Shown here one piece after another: positions 12,433 to 23,511 of a DNA stretch of 64,000 nucleotides. Source of the stretch: Dryococelus australis (Eukaryota; Arthropoda; Insecta; Phasmatodea; Phasmatidae). The notes below the pieces were generated by a model that did not search any database, had not been told where the DNA came from, and saw only the letters and a program-made list of their open reading frames with translations. Position 1 is the first letter of the stretch; the number at the start of each line of letters is the position of its first letter. The position numbers were made by a program, and so were the translations under genes. The stretch is from contig CM056994.1 in the NCBI GenBank assembly GCA_029891345.1, forward strand, positions 61,473,251-61,537,250. Reading direction: 5' to 3'.

Positions 12433-12631
12433 CAGCTTGCTCAAGCCCTTGTGTACTGAGTGTGCAGACAACAGCAGGCTAACCAACCCTTGCAAGAGGG
12501 CCAGCTGGGATGAAGGGCCCACAATCTGCACCACCTCATGGCCGCCCCAGCACAATGCCCCCAGTGACGGCAGGGCTGCTGGGTCTCTCTTTGTCCCGCT
12601 TTGCTCATCACCCAACAAGCAAGAGCAGCGC
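12433..12631 (-). CDS. Host gene internal exon (second of three in window)
   Basis: This 199-nt exon runs from an acceptor (TGTACCAG, 12,639-12,632) to a weaker donor (AAGCTG then GTGACT, ending 12,427). It starts in phase 2 and ends in phase 0, matching the donor phase of the exon at 29,758 and the acceptor phase of the exon at 526. The frame gives 66 residues beginning RCSCLLGDEQSGTKRDPAAL and continuing with a Leu/Val/Ser-rich helical stretch (SLGALCWGGHEVVQIVG). GC-rich codon use contrasts with the flanks. The donor departs from consensus at its fifth intron base, so the 3' border is less sure than the 5' one. The frame would stop 19 codons into the intron. Confidence 0.6.
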
Positions 12632-12887
12632 CTGGTACACAAATATTAAAATCACTAAGCAATAGTATTTTAAATTGTTCATTAGGGGATGTGCACATTT
12701 GAAACACAAAACAGGTAACAATGGGAGAAACACGTAAACCCATCAAATACTTCACTGCCTCTATACAAAAAGAAATTAAAAAGAAGTTTAAAGACACAAT
12801 GACAATGAGGTTGCACACTATGTTACAAGCTTACTTCAAAGTTTTTAACAGCAAAATTTTGTACCATAAGTCCAGAGTATAAAGGCA

Positions 12888-12927
12888 GTTCACGGTAAAC
12901 TGAGCACTTTTTAAGGCCCTTCCACTT
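12888..12927. repeat. Lone inverted end of the MITE-like family
   Basis: GGCAGTTCACGGTAAACTGA followed by GCACTTTTTAAGGCCCTTCC is the reverse complement of the left end seen at 105 and 13,079. It faces the opposite way to the 13,079 copy. Its own partner is not identified. Confidence 0.45.
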
Positions 12928-13200
12928 TTTTCTTTTAAGCCAGTTTTTATATTTAAGCCATATTTTAATATCAACATTGTCACATGACTAATACATACGG
13001 TGTATAGTTTCACCACTCTCAAAATTTAATGTCTGAGGCTGCAATAAAACATATTTATTAGTGGTTAATGACTGTTGGGAGGGCCTTAAAAAGTGCTCAC
13101 TTTATCGTGAACAGCTTATATACTATTCTTACTTCACTACATACTGTAATCCAATTCAGAAATAAGTATTTGGACTACAATAAGTTTTAATAATGAAATT

Positions 13201-13262
13201 CTGAAACAAAACTAATCACACACACCGAGAGACACACACACACAGACAAACACACACACACG
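13201..13262. repeat. CA-rich microsatellite
   Basis: An imperfect (CA)n run with interspersed AGA and AAA, inside the MITE. Confidence 0.7.
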
Positions 13263-13276
13263 AGGCCATTCAACAA

Positions 13277-13323
13277 CAGAGCCGCAGTGGCTGAGCGGTT
13301 AGCCTGCTTGTCTCCGACCAAGG
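13277..13323 (+). repeat. SINE head fragment
   Basis: GCAGTGGCTGAGCGGTTAGC and the following CTTGTCTCCGACCAAGGT match the tRNA-like head of the SINE at 10,516-10,773. Similarity ends at an A-run (13,325-13,337), so only the first 45 bases or so remain. Confidence 0.55.
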
Positions 13324-13747
13324 TAAAAAAAAAAAAACAGAATTTTATGAAATTTCTTTTTTTTCACTAATTGTAAACATTAGGGCAATTATTTTCAATG
13401 GAACTTTTTCAATGGAACTGATACCAATTTGAAAAAAAGGTTAAACCAAAGTTGTTTATAGATGATTTATTCACATTGAGCTGAAATTTGTAGACCTTCA
13501 AACTCAAACATTATTCATCATGTATAAAACTACAGAATTTAATTCAATATAGGCTATTCACAGTGAAGTGAGCAGTTTTGAAAGCCCTCTCATTTGGAAT
13601 AATAGTCAATATATTTATTTTATTTTAGCCTGAGACATTAAATTCCGAGTTTGGTGGAATGTACAAACTATGTTTATTACTTATATGGTTATATTTATTT
13701 CAAAAACGTGGTTAAAGGATAAAAAATGGCTGGATGGAAAAGGTAAC

Positions 13748-13790
13748 TAGGGCTTCAAAAATGCTCACTTTATTGTGAACAGCTTATACA
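13748..13790. repeat. Lone inverted end of the MITE-like family
   Basis: AGGGCTTCAAAAATGCTCAC and TTTATTGTGAACAGCTTATAC match the left end at 13,079. No matching right end was found downstream. Confidence 0.45.
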
Positions 13791-13834
13791 AAGATATCTT
13801 CCAAATAAAAAGACACCCTAGAAGCCCTGTCCTC

Positions 13835-15150
13835 CCCCTGTCGCCAAAAATGTTGAGAAACATTGAGTGGCACCAAGCTTGGTTAGCACTAAGTTCATTT
13901 TCAGTAGCTTCTTGCAAGAAAATTAGAGCATTTTTTTATACTAATTTATTTTAATAGATGCACATCTTCTGAATAAACTAATATCTTGGAAGAGCATACA
14001 CGACACTCCTTTGTCGCCTAATAATCTGAACACAAACACTGAGTGGCACCAAGTTTTGAAAAATACAAAGTCCATTTTCAGTAGCTTCTTGAGAGAAAAT
14101 AAAAGAATTAGGGTATACACGACACTACTTTGTCGCTTACTAATTACCGAGCCCGAGTGCTGACTCATTGCAAATGCATGTAGGAACTTACCTGAATATC
14201 TGAGGACGTGGCACTTTGAACCTCAACTACAGTATTTTAACAAAATTTTACACATTTTAAACCATTTTAACAAAGTTTTTTTAGTTTTCCATATTGTACT
14301 TTACAAATCACAGGAAAGACATTACAACACCTACATTTTATTTCTAGTGTACATATTTTTTTATCCATTTTAATTGCGACTTCTTGCATTTTTGCTGAGA
14401 TTTGTTTAATTTTCGGACAGCCCTGACTAAACTCTTTACCCTCATAAAGTCCATAACAGTTAAATCAGACAAATAACAACAACACAAACTTGTAAAGACA
14501 CATGTATTTTCAGGCTGTTAATAGTCAGTAATTTTACTAATCATAAATATTGATTTACAGCCAGTGTACTTCATTTTCTGTCAACCACTTGAAACTGACA
14601 ACTATCAGTGACACGGCTGGTATTTACAAAGATTGGCTGACATGAAGATTAACAAAGCACTAGTTCATTTTTAATATCTTATTATGGAAAAATCTGAAAA
14701 TGTGTTATTGAAGTATTATTTCATTACAATAGATACACATTTTCTAAATAAACTAATATCCTCAAAAAGGGCATAGAGTATATAACCTTACTAAAATCCC
14801 CCACAGTTTCCTAAAATTAGGTCTTTATAACAGGTCGGTTGCTATAGATATTTTTGAGGAATTGTGGAACAATTTTGACACACTTCCAAACTATAAACAT
14901 AAAAAAATTTGAAATTATTTTGCATGAAGTTTGTATTCAATCATCTCTAGCTTGAAAATTACAGGTTTTAAAAATGTAATTTAATTTATTTCAAAAGGCA
15001 AGCATCTTCTTAAAAGAAATACCCAAGAGGCTTATACTTAGCCTCTCCTAAACTCCCAAAAAATTAAAATCATTGAGAGATGCAAGGATTTATAAAGCAT
15101 CATAAGTTGATGTCCAATCGTCTCTGGTGAAAAATCAACATGATTTTTGG
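13835..15150. repeat. Degenerate long-period repeats in AT-rich DNA
   Basis: The segment GAGTGGCACCAAG...CATTTTCAGTAGCTTCTTG...ACACGACACT.CTTTGTCGC occurs at about 13,860-14,010 and 14,040-14,140. Weaker echoes, such as AATAGATRCACATYTTCT, lie at 13,955 and 14,730. This is either decayed tandem DNA or the inside of an unrecognised element. No gene is present. Confidence 0.4.
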
Positions 15151-15404
15151 ATTACAGAAGTTATCTGCCACCCTTAGTCATTTGACCCTAGCATCACCGC
15201 CTACACCGCATAGAGATCTTCAGCACACCGCCACCTACTGCAGAACTTCAGAAGCTCTCCCCCAACAAAGCCTTACAGAATTTATCTGTCACCCTTAGTC
15301 ACTTGCCCCTAGCAAACAGCTACCCCATGCGCCCTTCAGGACATGGGCCCCGCAAAGTCCCTTAAGGACATGTGATACAGTGTAGACAGGGAAAGTTGTA
15401 ATTA

Positions 15405-16755
15405 TTGTCCATTTCATATATGTGAGTTAAAATCTGACAATGTGACCAACCTACAAACTATGTAAACATTAAATGTTCTCGTTTGTACAGTATTGTATCA
15501 GCTGATGAACTGCTACGAGATACATGTTAAGTTGGCAATTTTAATGATGGCTTTGGAAGAAAATTGTATTCAGAACTAAAAGTTGTAATTTAAAATTTTA
15601 ATTATACTTAATATTTATGGTTCAAATTATGTTTCTAAAGACATGTCAAATTTTCTTATCTATTAGTGAGTGAACTTTAAAAACATGTTTAGCAATTATG
15701 ACAAGAGTATGTCGACATGTACGAACAGTAAACATTTCCAGCCAATGGCTAGCCATATTTACGTTTCCAGTTTCCAACCAGGTCGGAACAACCGTTGTGC
15801 GTGTGCCTTTTTCTCTTCGTGTTTATTATACAAATATCTTGCTGGTGTTGTCTGAATATTTAATATGTAGTTAATTATTTTTTATTTGCTTTCTACAAGC
15901 ATAATTGGTTGTAGGTACCATTGTAGGGCATTTTCTTGAGTGAAATGTAATATTAATCTGAACGTGTTTAACCGCTTCATAAAACTGCTTGTTCCGCCAT
16001 TTTCCTTCTTTACCCTGCCGTCTGCAATGAAGCGATAAATAACTTACTCCCAAACATTTTTCATGTAATCCTGTCTTGTGAATAACTGGTCATATTTCTT
16101 TCTAGCCATTATCAACCTTCTCTAAAATTCTTTGCTTCCTGCAATTAACATCCCATTTAAAATAAATAATAACTGATCACCTTTTTTTGCCATTTTTAAG
16201 ACAATATACAAACTTAATAACTTCATGTAGATCCCAGATTTTCCATTTTTCACATGCATGTATTGTGCAGCCTTTCAATAACAGTAAATACCGGCATTTC
16301 CACCACAACGTGGGAAATAAAACGTAAAAAAACAACATTAGTCAATTTTATATACCTAATTGGGATTTAGTGTGCTACTTCACATAAGTAAATTTCAACC
16401 CTAAATCCCCAAATATTTAGGGCCTAAACTGGGTCATGTGGTCGATTTAGTAATCTAAATAACTGTCTTGTAGCAGTTTCGGACATTGCTAATATAATAT
16501 ACATATAGATTTGTTGGTTTCAGGAAATGTGCGCAGTGTTGATTTTACTCAATGATTCTACAAATAAATTATTTAATGCTAGTGACGAACAAATTTATTT
16601 GTAAATCTTTGCTATAATTATTGAAATGCAAGTGGCCTGAAAAAGTCACACTTTCAACACTTATAGTGTGTGAATAATACTTGATACTTGCTTGAGTGTA
16701 ATGTTAATTTGGGTCAAAGGGGTGGGGGGAGGGGGAGAGGGAGAGAGAGAGAAAG

Positions 16756-16787
<32 letters not shown>

Positions 16788-17388
16788 TGTGTGTGAGAGA
16801 GAGTGTGTGTGTGTGGGTGTGTGTGTGTGTGCGTGCATGCATGCGTGTGTATATAGTGCTGCATCTGTACGAATACAACCAAAGATGTATGTATCTCATT
16901 TTGTTTTTTCATTAAAGTTAAAATTTCCAAAATTATAATAATCTGAATTTTATTTCCATACGAGCAAAATATTCCACTGCTCCATCAAAACAATATGCAA
17001 CTCGAAATGCCACACAATGCAGTCTCACAAAAGACAAACTAAAGTCCCCCACCCCCTCACTGTTTCCTATTTTCCCTCAAAATAAAATAAACGGAACCCA
17101 ACTAAGTTAACTTGGCAGTTACACAAATAAAACAGGTTGGAATGCCAACCTGGCTATAATATCCTACATTAATTACTGGACGCAAGTTAGCTAACGCCAA
17201 TCTTTCAGTGCCTGCCATGACGGGAAACACAAGGAAAGAGGAAAATGCAAGTCTGCATTGGACTCAAAACATTTGTTTACAAACGTCTTTTCCTTCAGAG
17301 ACAAAAGAACTGTGGTGGAAGGTTACAAAGTGTCCATACTACTTTTCTAGAACTGTAAAAATTTACCCCACTTATATGAAATGGACAA
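15405..17388. mobile_element. TA-flanked inverted-repeat DNA transposon, family unknown
   Basis: The ends are TTGTCCATTTCATATA (15,405-15,420) and its exact reverse complement (17,373-17,388), with weaker pairing for another dozen bases. TA dinucleotides flank both sides. The related LTR at 21,985-21,998 lacks the insert and carries one TA, so the insertion is direct. The interior is AT-rich with only short frames (15,670-15,855 plus, 15,871-16,053 minus, 17,208-17,399 plus), none with a transposase motif I recognise. A TA duplication fits Tc1/mariner-type and a few other superfamilies. It is probably non-autonomous. Confidence 0.82.
16726..16852. repeat. GA/GT microsatellite
   Basis: An uninterrupted purine-rich GA tract passes into alternating GT and GA blocks. 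It explains the repetitive His/Thr/Ser frames on the minus strand here, which are not genes. Confidence 0.9.
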
Positions 17389-17695
17389 TAGCTACCTAGT
17401 CGAAACTGCCCCCAGTCGGCTTAGAACCAGGTCCCCTTCATCTAGACAGCGTAGTTTACTACTTCTGGTCAACTCTGGGTAGAAAGGAGATAGTATGGGC
17501 CACCATGTCTTACTCCTCTCGCAAACTCTTTCCAATACTACCTGTTCTTTCAATTTCTCTTGAGTTCTTCCTGACTACCATAGTAAACACCTACGTCCCG
17601 AAAGTGTGGAGCAGGAGACTGGTTTTGCCAATTCCAGTTTTCTGCTTAGTGTAGGACTGTGTGCTCCTCTCTGGGAACTCGTACAGAAACACACA

Positions 17696-20600
17696 ACATT
17701 AGATGGCCACCCATTCGGTGCACCACGTGTATCGAACGGTAGAGCCCAAACCACTAGTCATACACCTACTTAGAGGATTAGTCACTAGACCAGCTTGCAC
17801 CCATCCACTGCACTGCTTGTGTTGCCTGAGGGAGTGATTGGTTGGTTTTGGATCCCCTGTCAGCTCAAGAGGCTCACAGTTTGTGTTACCGGTTGAGGAC
17901 TAAGGTTGTACTCTGTGTCCTCCTAGTGTGCCTAGACTGCAGAACATGCTTAGATAAGAATGCACGTCGCCTGCTCCTACCTACAGGGATACGCTTCTAG
18001 CATCTAATTCCCTTCACCAAACGAAGTGGGAAGGACATTAAGGAGACGAAGGCAACCACTACCTACCAGTATACCTGGAGCTGCACCCACCCCAGTAAGG
18101 CACTTTGCCAGGAGTCTCTCCGGGAAAAAGCTCAAGCCGCCCACAAGTTGGTAGGGTTTAACCTCCTAACTTCCTGCCCTTCTTCATTTCAGCTTCCCCA
18201 GAAGGCTCCTGGAACCCACATCCTGTGGTAGCAGTGATACAACATGGAGAGAGGGCACCCATTGGTCTAGCAGGCTCTTCATTCTCCATACACTGCTATC
18301 CCAGCCCACAGAGATCAGCCAGTAGTCTTTAGAGTAACAATCCTTGGAGCAGCAGCAGTTGCGCAAGTTTCCTGCATCACGAGCCGCCACATCAAACAGA
18401 TCTCTACCGTCCACCCAGAGTAGCTAACTACTCTAAGCCACTGCCTGGTATGTCCAGATGTCTCCCGCCACTATGGAGATCTCCTGGCGCAGCCCATTGG
18501 ATCAGGAGCCACGTCATAGCCACCACCAAGTCCAGTAATGGAGAGAACCGGAGAACCCAGCGCCAACGAGATATTAGAACATCAGGAAAAGCCACCTCAA
18601 TCGCAAACCCCAAAAATCCTGGCCCTGAAGGGCCAAACCAGCAAAGAGACTGCCACACCGGACAATGTCGCAGCCACAGACAAGATATCGCTTTCCGAGA
18701 GGGAGGCCCCTGCCAGAACTCCCAGGGAAGTCAAGGTCAACCTAGCAACCTTGACCCAGCTGGACAAACTAGCTATGTCCTTCCCCAACGACATGGCCAC
18801 CCAGTCGATCTTGGAGCCACCTGGTGCCGAGGCCGCCACCATAGAGGAGGGAGAATAAGAAGATGAGCCCCGCAGCCGCCGAGGCGAGGAAGCACAAGAG
18901 CCTGAAGAGAGACTGCCTTCGTTGACCACCCAGGTTCCGTCAGAGGAGGATGCCAGAGCCGCCCACCAGATGCCTCCTTCCTAGAGGGAGGCCGCCACCA
19001 GAACTACCAGTCAAACCAAGGCATCCTGGAGGCATTGGTTCAGCTGGTACATCAGCCACGCCCTACCAGGACAACGTAGCTACCCAGCCGGTCTTGGCAC
19101 TGTCCGATGCTGAAGCCGGCACTGCCGAGGAGGGAGGAGAAGAAAACATCGCAATAGCAGCCACACTGAGGAGGCAGAAGAAACTGAAGAGATTCTGCTT
19201 CCGTCGGCCAACCAGGGTCCGTCGAAGGATGCCAGAGCCATTCAACAGCTGCCGCCTTTCCAGAGGAAGGCCCCCACCAGAACTGCCAATGACCTTGATG
19301 TCAACCCAGCGACCCCGACACAGCTGGTATGATCAGCCGCGTCCTCCTTGGAGGACACAGCTATCCAGCTAGTCTTGGTGCCATGCCACCAAGTGCAGAG
19401 GAGGCCAATCTAGCACCAGTACGAGAAGATGAGCCCAGCTGTTCAACCGCAGAGAAGTCAGAGCATGTCCTGCATCCACCTCTGCAACCCCCCCCCCCCC
19501 CAATCCAGCTGTCCATCCCTGAGGAGTTCAACAATGATCGTCCCCCATCACCTGGTGATCCAGAGCCAACAGCTGTCGAGAACGACAACCCTACATCAAC
19601 TGGCTAGGCGAGAAGAGAGCAGACCGCATGTGACTGTCACGGCCCCCATCAGCCTGTTGGGTACCAAAAATCTCAGTGGAGGCCAACGATGCACTTCATG
19701 TGGCCCTACCCGATCCACGTGGCGCTCCAAAAGAGAGGCCGACCACCCAAAAAACCATGCCAGAAACAGTGAGGCTACAAACTTTCATCAGCTGTCAAGA
19801 GCTTAAGTTATAAAGTCTTAATGCGGTCGTAAAAGCTGCCCAGTCTTCCAGTGATTCCACGCACGTAAAAACATTTTATTCACACCCGTAAAATTGCTGC
19901 TTATTCTGTGTGTGAACAAACTTTATGCAACCGTCAATTATTGCTTGCAACACATAGAAAATGTTGGCCAGTGAATGCCAGTGTAAAGACACAATTTTTG
20001 GAGAATAAACAACTACCCTAGTTTATCAAGTAAACTTCCAGTGACCTTCAGAGACAGACTTTGAACCAACGTAAACATTAGGCTTACCTATATTGTATAA
20101 TAACCCAGGCACCCAAGGACGCTGTTATTGTGGGTAGCGAAGATGCTGTGAAGTAATACGAGAAGAAAAGACTTCTTGTTTCAGTGTTCCAGTGTTTCAT
20201 TGTTTAACCAGTGCTAGAGACTTCTCATACTGAGACGCAGATGTCAACCCGCTGTAAAAAAAAACAGTGTAAAACACTTCCCATACTAAGAAGCACATGG
20301 CAACAGGCCCGATACCAAAGATAAAAGACTCTCTCAACAAGCAAAATACATTTTTGAAATGATTGTAAATACTATTTTTAAAACGTATTGTTGTAAATAC
20401 TCAGTGCTCATGTTGTTGTTTTGAGGGTTCTTTGAATTTTTTTTTCTTATCGTTTTAAGTGGTCCTGTGCAAAATTTTTGTTAGTTGACTTCATTTTCAG
20501 TGCACTCATGTTGCATTAGAATTTTAGTTAACTTCCCGTTGGACAGTGGTGACGGAAGCCCTGGTCCGGCACCCTCTAGAACTTTATCACACAAATTTTA

Positions 20601-20700
20601 CCACTGTGCAACACGTTAGGACGGCCTGGCAGAGCCACTTCATTCTCTTCCTTCTGCAGCCACAGCTGGTAATTATATAGGTGACATGCCTTTCAGAATG
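17696..20700 (+). mobile_element. Leader and gag-like region of the 880-bp LTR class
   Basis: The leader (17,703-18,430) aligns with 22,300-22,900, including the segment CTGGAGCTGCACCCA and the GGTAGCAGTGAT motif. Pro/Glu/Ala-rich open stretches follow (18,450-18,866, 18,950-19,372, 19,329-19,607). They include a poly-proline tract from a C-run near 19,490 and a threefold repeat of about 280 bp. No nucleic-acid-binding knuckle or pol domain is recognised. After about 19,800 the DNA is AT-rich and non-coding. The fossil carries several breaks. Confidence 0.55.
18700..19400 (+). repeat. Threefold tandem repeat in the gag-like region
   Basis: The segment CCAGAACTnCCAG recurs at about 18,713, 19,000 and 19,277. 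Around it each unit shows a CAACCnAGC...GACnCAGCTGG block, an acidic run and an AGAGGATGCCAGAG block. The period is about 280 bp. Units have drifted, so the duplication predates much of the decay. Confidence 0.6.
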
Positions 20701-21241
20701 AGGCATTCAATACACACTTAGTGTCAAACTTTTAGTGCCGCTTGTTTTGCTTTTTTCTTACCAACAGAAATATCTGCAATATGATATTTTGTAACCCCAT
20801 ACCCACGCCTTCAGCCGAATTTGTGAACAGCACACTTAAAACAAAGGGCTGCGAGCATCTCACCCGACAACAGTAACACAATTTTATAATTTCTTTTATC
20901 CCTCTTCGCTTCAAGACACCCTGGGGAGGAGGAGAGACAGACACCAGCGGTCATTAACCTGACCGCCACCCAGTTAACTAGTGTGAAAGAGACAACACTA
21001 GTCACCTGCCTGCCAGTCAGAGATGATTCCCCAGCATGCACTGCCACTTGATCAGAACTCCAGTACACAAAGAAGAGAGCACTAAAAAGGCGCAACCAAC
21101 GTCTTCACCGTCTTCGAAGAGACGACAGTTCTACATCGTCTCTGAGAGAATTGACCATCTTCAAAGAATGACAGTTCTACATGTTCACAGAGAGGATGGC
21201 AACCTTACTGAATCATCCATATGAATCTCAGTCACACCAGA
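20701..21241. other. No gene supported
   Basis: On the minus strand a 57-nt stretch (20,936-20,880) has a good pyrimidine tract, an AG and a GTGAGA donor. It cannot join the neighbouring host exons without a stop, so I do not call it. The rest is mixed-composition DNA without repeats I can name. Confidence 0.4.
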
Positions 21242-21245
21242 GAAA

Positions 21246-21262
21246 GGGGGGGGGGGGGGGGG
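21246..21262 (+). repeat. G-run
   Basis: About 17 consecutive G bases after GAGAAA. The length may be misjudged by sequencing. It could form a G-quadruplex. Confidence 0.8.
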
Positions 21263-21412
21263 CAATTGATGTGTGACACTTACTGGCTATTGAAATTAAC
21301 GACTTCACTTCTTTTACAGCATTCTCCTGAAGAAACAATGAACAGGGTTTGGAAGAATTTCTACCATAGGGCCTACAAGATCTTCCCTGGTCAAGGGGAA
21401 CAATTACAGACG

Positions 21413-22297
21413 TGACAGAATTATACGTTTTTACAACATCAGCCGGTCAGTAATTAATGCATAGCCCAGCCTCTCCTTGAGAAAATGCCAACAATCGATT
21501 GTCAGTTATCGACTCTTCGCTAAACCCCGGCAAGTACAAGGGCATGCCAAGAGATAACACCGCCTGACAACAATGGCTGCCCTTAGCTCCACCCAAGATG
21601 TGTGTGCATAGCACCCCTCACTACGCTCACCACAAGGGCCGGCAAGCCCTCAGTCGAGCAGAATATATTGCAGTGCAGCAGCTGAAATCATCAAATGATG
21701 CTTGGCTATTCTAAGAGCCACATCAGCCTAGCCAGCTTGCTCAACCGTGCTCATTTGCCTGAGCTCTCTTGACCTATCACCGCCTACACTGACTAGAGAA
21801 CTTCAGCTCACTGCAGCCTACTGTAGAACTCAGAAGCCCTCCCCCAGCAAAGTCTTCCAGAAGTCATCTGCTATCCTTAGTTGCTTGCCCCTGGCAACGG
21901 TTACCAACACGCCCTTCAGGACATAAACCCCTCAGTACCTTAAGGACACATGACACAGCATGGACATGGACAGAGAAAGTTGTAATTAGGTACCTAGTCG
22001 AAACTGCCCCCAGTCAGCTTCAAACCAGGTCCACTTCACCTAGACAGCGAAGTTTACTACTTCTGGTCAACTCCAGGTAGACATAACATAGTACAGGCCA
22101 CTGTGTCTTATTACTCTCAGAATAAACACATTCTAATCCTACCTGTTCTCTCATTTTTCTTTGAGTTCTTCCAAAATACCATAGTAAACACCTACGTCCC
22201 AAACTTGTGGAGCAGGAGACCCGGTTTGCCAATACCAATTTGCCACTTAGTGTAGGACTACGAGCTACTCTCGGGGGACTCGTACATCAGAAACACA
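21413..22297 (+). mobile_element. LTR of the 880-890 bp class (copy 4)
   Basis: It begins with TGACAGAATTATACG after CAAGGGGAACAATTACAGACG and has a TATA box (ATATATTG, 21,663-21,670) about 250 bp in. It ends near ACATCAGAAACACA before the leader. It aligns well with the split LTR at 15,160-17,695. It is the most complete copy of the class in the window and shows the empty site of the 1,984-bp transposon. Confidence 0.68.
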
Positions 22298-23190
22298 AAC
22301 CATTCAAAGACCAACCATTCAGCGCACCATGTGTATCATATGGTAGAGCTCCAACCACAACTCATGCCCCTACCTGAGAGGATAAGTCACTAGACCAGCT
22401 TGCATGTGTCCATCGCACTGCTTGTGTTGCCAGGGGTAGTGTTTGCTTGGTTGTGGGTCACACCTGTCCGCTCAAGAGGCTCACCGTCAAAGCTATTGGG
22501 ACGCTTCCGGGGCAACCCGCTCTTCAACCACTGCAACATTTGTGTTACTAGTTGAGAAATAAGGTTGTACTTGGCTTCGTTCTAGTGTGCCTAAAAGACA
22601 GAATACTGTTAGATAGGGAACGCATATCGGCTCCTATCTCCTGAGATTCAGGTCTAGCACCTAATGCCTTTCACCAAGAGAGGTGGGAAGGATATTAACG
22701 AGAGGACAGAACCAATGCCTACCAGTCAACCTGGAGCTGCACCCAGCATAGTAAGGCACTTTGTCAGGAGTCTCCCCGGGAACGAGCTCAAGTCACCTGC
22801 AAGTCGGTGGGGCTTTACCTCCTGACTCCCTCCCCTTCTTTGTTTCAGTCTCTCCGGAAGGTTCCCGGGACCATACATCCTCTGGTAGCAGTGATCCAAC
22901 GTGGACAGAGGGTACCTATTGGTCTAGCGTGCCCTTGGTTCTCCATACACCACTACCCCAGCTCGCAGAGAACAGCCAGCAGTCCTTGGAGCAGCAGTCT
23001 TTGGAGAAGCAGCAGTTACACCAGCAGCAGTAACACTACCAGTAAACCTGCCACGCCTATCAGTTGACCCAGCGATGCAGAACGTAAGCAGCCGGCTCCT
23101 AAGCCAGCACCCCGACCAGTAGTCAAGGCAATTGTAGACTCCATATCCAGCCACCAACTGACACAGCTCACATTATATTCAAGACAGCCT
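22298..23190 (+). mobile_element. Leader and gag-start fragment after LTR copy 4
   Basis: It aligns with 17,700-18,420 over most of its length. The open stretch 22,761-23,033 ends in a Gln-rich run encoded by CAG repeats. Similarity ends near 23,190, where a piece in the opposite orientation begins. It is broken. Confidence 0.6.
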
Positions 23191-23511
23191 TTAGAACGGA
23201 ACTAAAAACAGTTCAAACTGCCATAGTAAATGCTCGTGGCCAGCACTAACAAAATCACTGGTTTTGACATTGAGTATAATTGCCCTGTCCCAGATAGCAT
23301 CACGCATCAACGCTGATGCGTGCTGCCTCAGCAGGAATTCTGGTGTTGGTCCAAGTAAGCGCAGATCTCTCCAGAACCAGTATGTCAATCCCTCTGGTGA
23401 CAGTACAGCGCAGTGGATGGAGTGGATCAACTAGACTAGTAGGTTGATTACTCTTGGACTAGTAGTTGTGGCTTTAACTGCACACCAGATGTACAGTACA
23501 GGTGACCGTCG
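23191..23511 (-). mobile_element. Internal fragment of a minus-strand LTR element
   Basis: It directly follows, on the minus strand, the LTR at 23,512-25,555. Its start, CGACGGTCACCTGTACTG, resembles the leader start CGACGGCCACCCATTCTG at 2,433. It is cut off at the junction with the plus-strand fragment. Confidence 0.45.

Larger units (their letters stand above)
13079..13594. mobile_element. MITE with about 40-bp inverted ends
   Basis: The left end reads GAGGGCCTTAAAAAGTGCTC and then ACTTTATCGTGAACAGC. The right end, reverse complemented, reads GAGGGCTTTCAAAACTGCTC and then ACTTCACTGTGAATAGC. The interior codes for nothing and holds a CA-rich simple repeat and a SINE head. The target duplication is unclear. 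The superfamily cannot be decided from the ends alone. Confidence 0.6.
15160..17695 (+). mobile_element. LTR of the 880-890 bp class (copy 3), split by a DNA transposon
   Basis: The two parts, 15,160-15,404 and 17,389-17,695, together align with the LTR at 21,720-22,297. Shared landmarks are the ACCGCCTACA and CTCTCCCCCA segments, GGGAAAGTTGTAATTA and GTGTAGGACT. The 5' portion with the TATA box is absent, so the copy was truncated as well as interrupted. The uninterrupted sister copy shows the empty site of the inserted element. Confidence 0.7.

Noticed and set aside
16661-16930. His/Thr/Ser-rich minus-strand frame
   Set aside because: It is produced entirely by the GA/GT microsatellite.
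20880-20936. Exon-like 57-nt stretch on the minus strand with pyrimidine tract, AG and GTGAGA
   Set aside because: It would have to join the phase-2 donor at 29,758 and phase-2 acceptor at 12,631, but in that phase it contains a stop. No homology is apparent.
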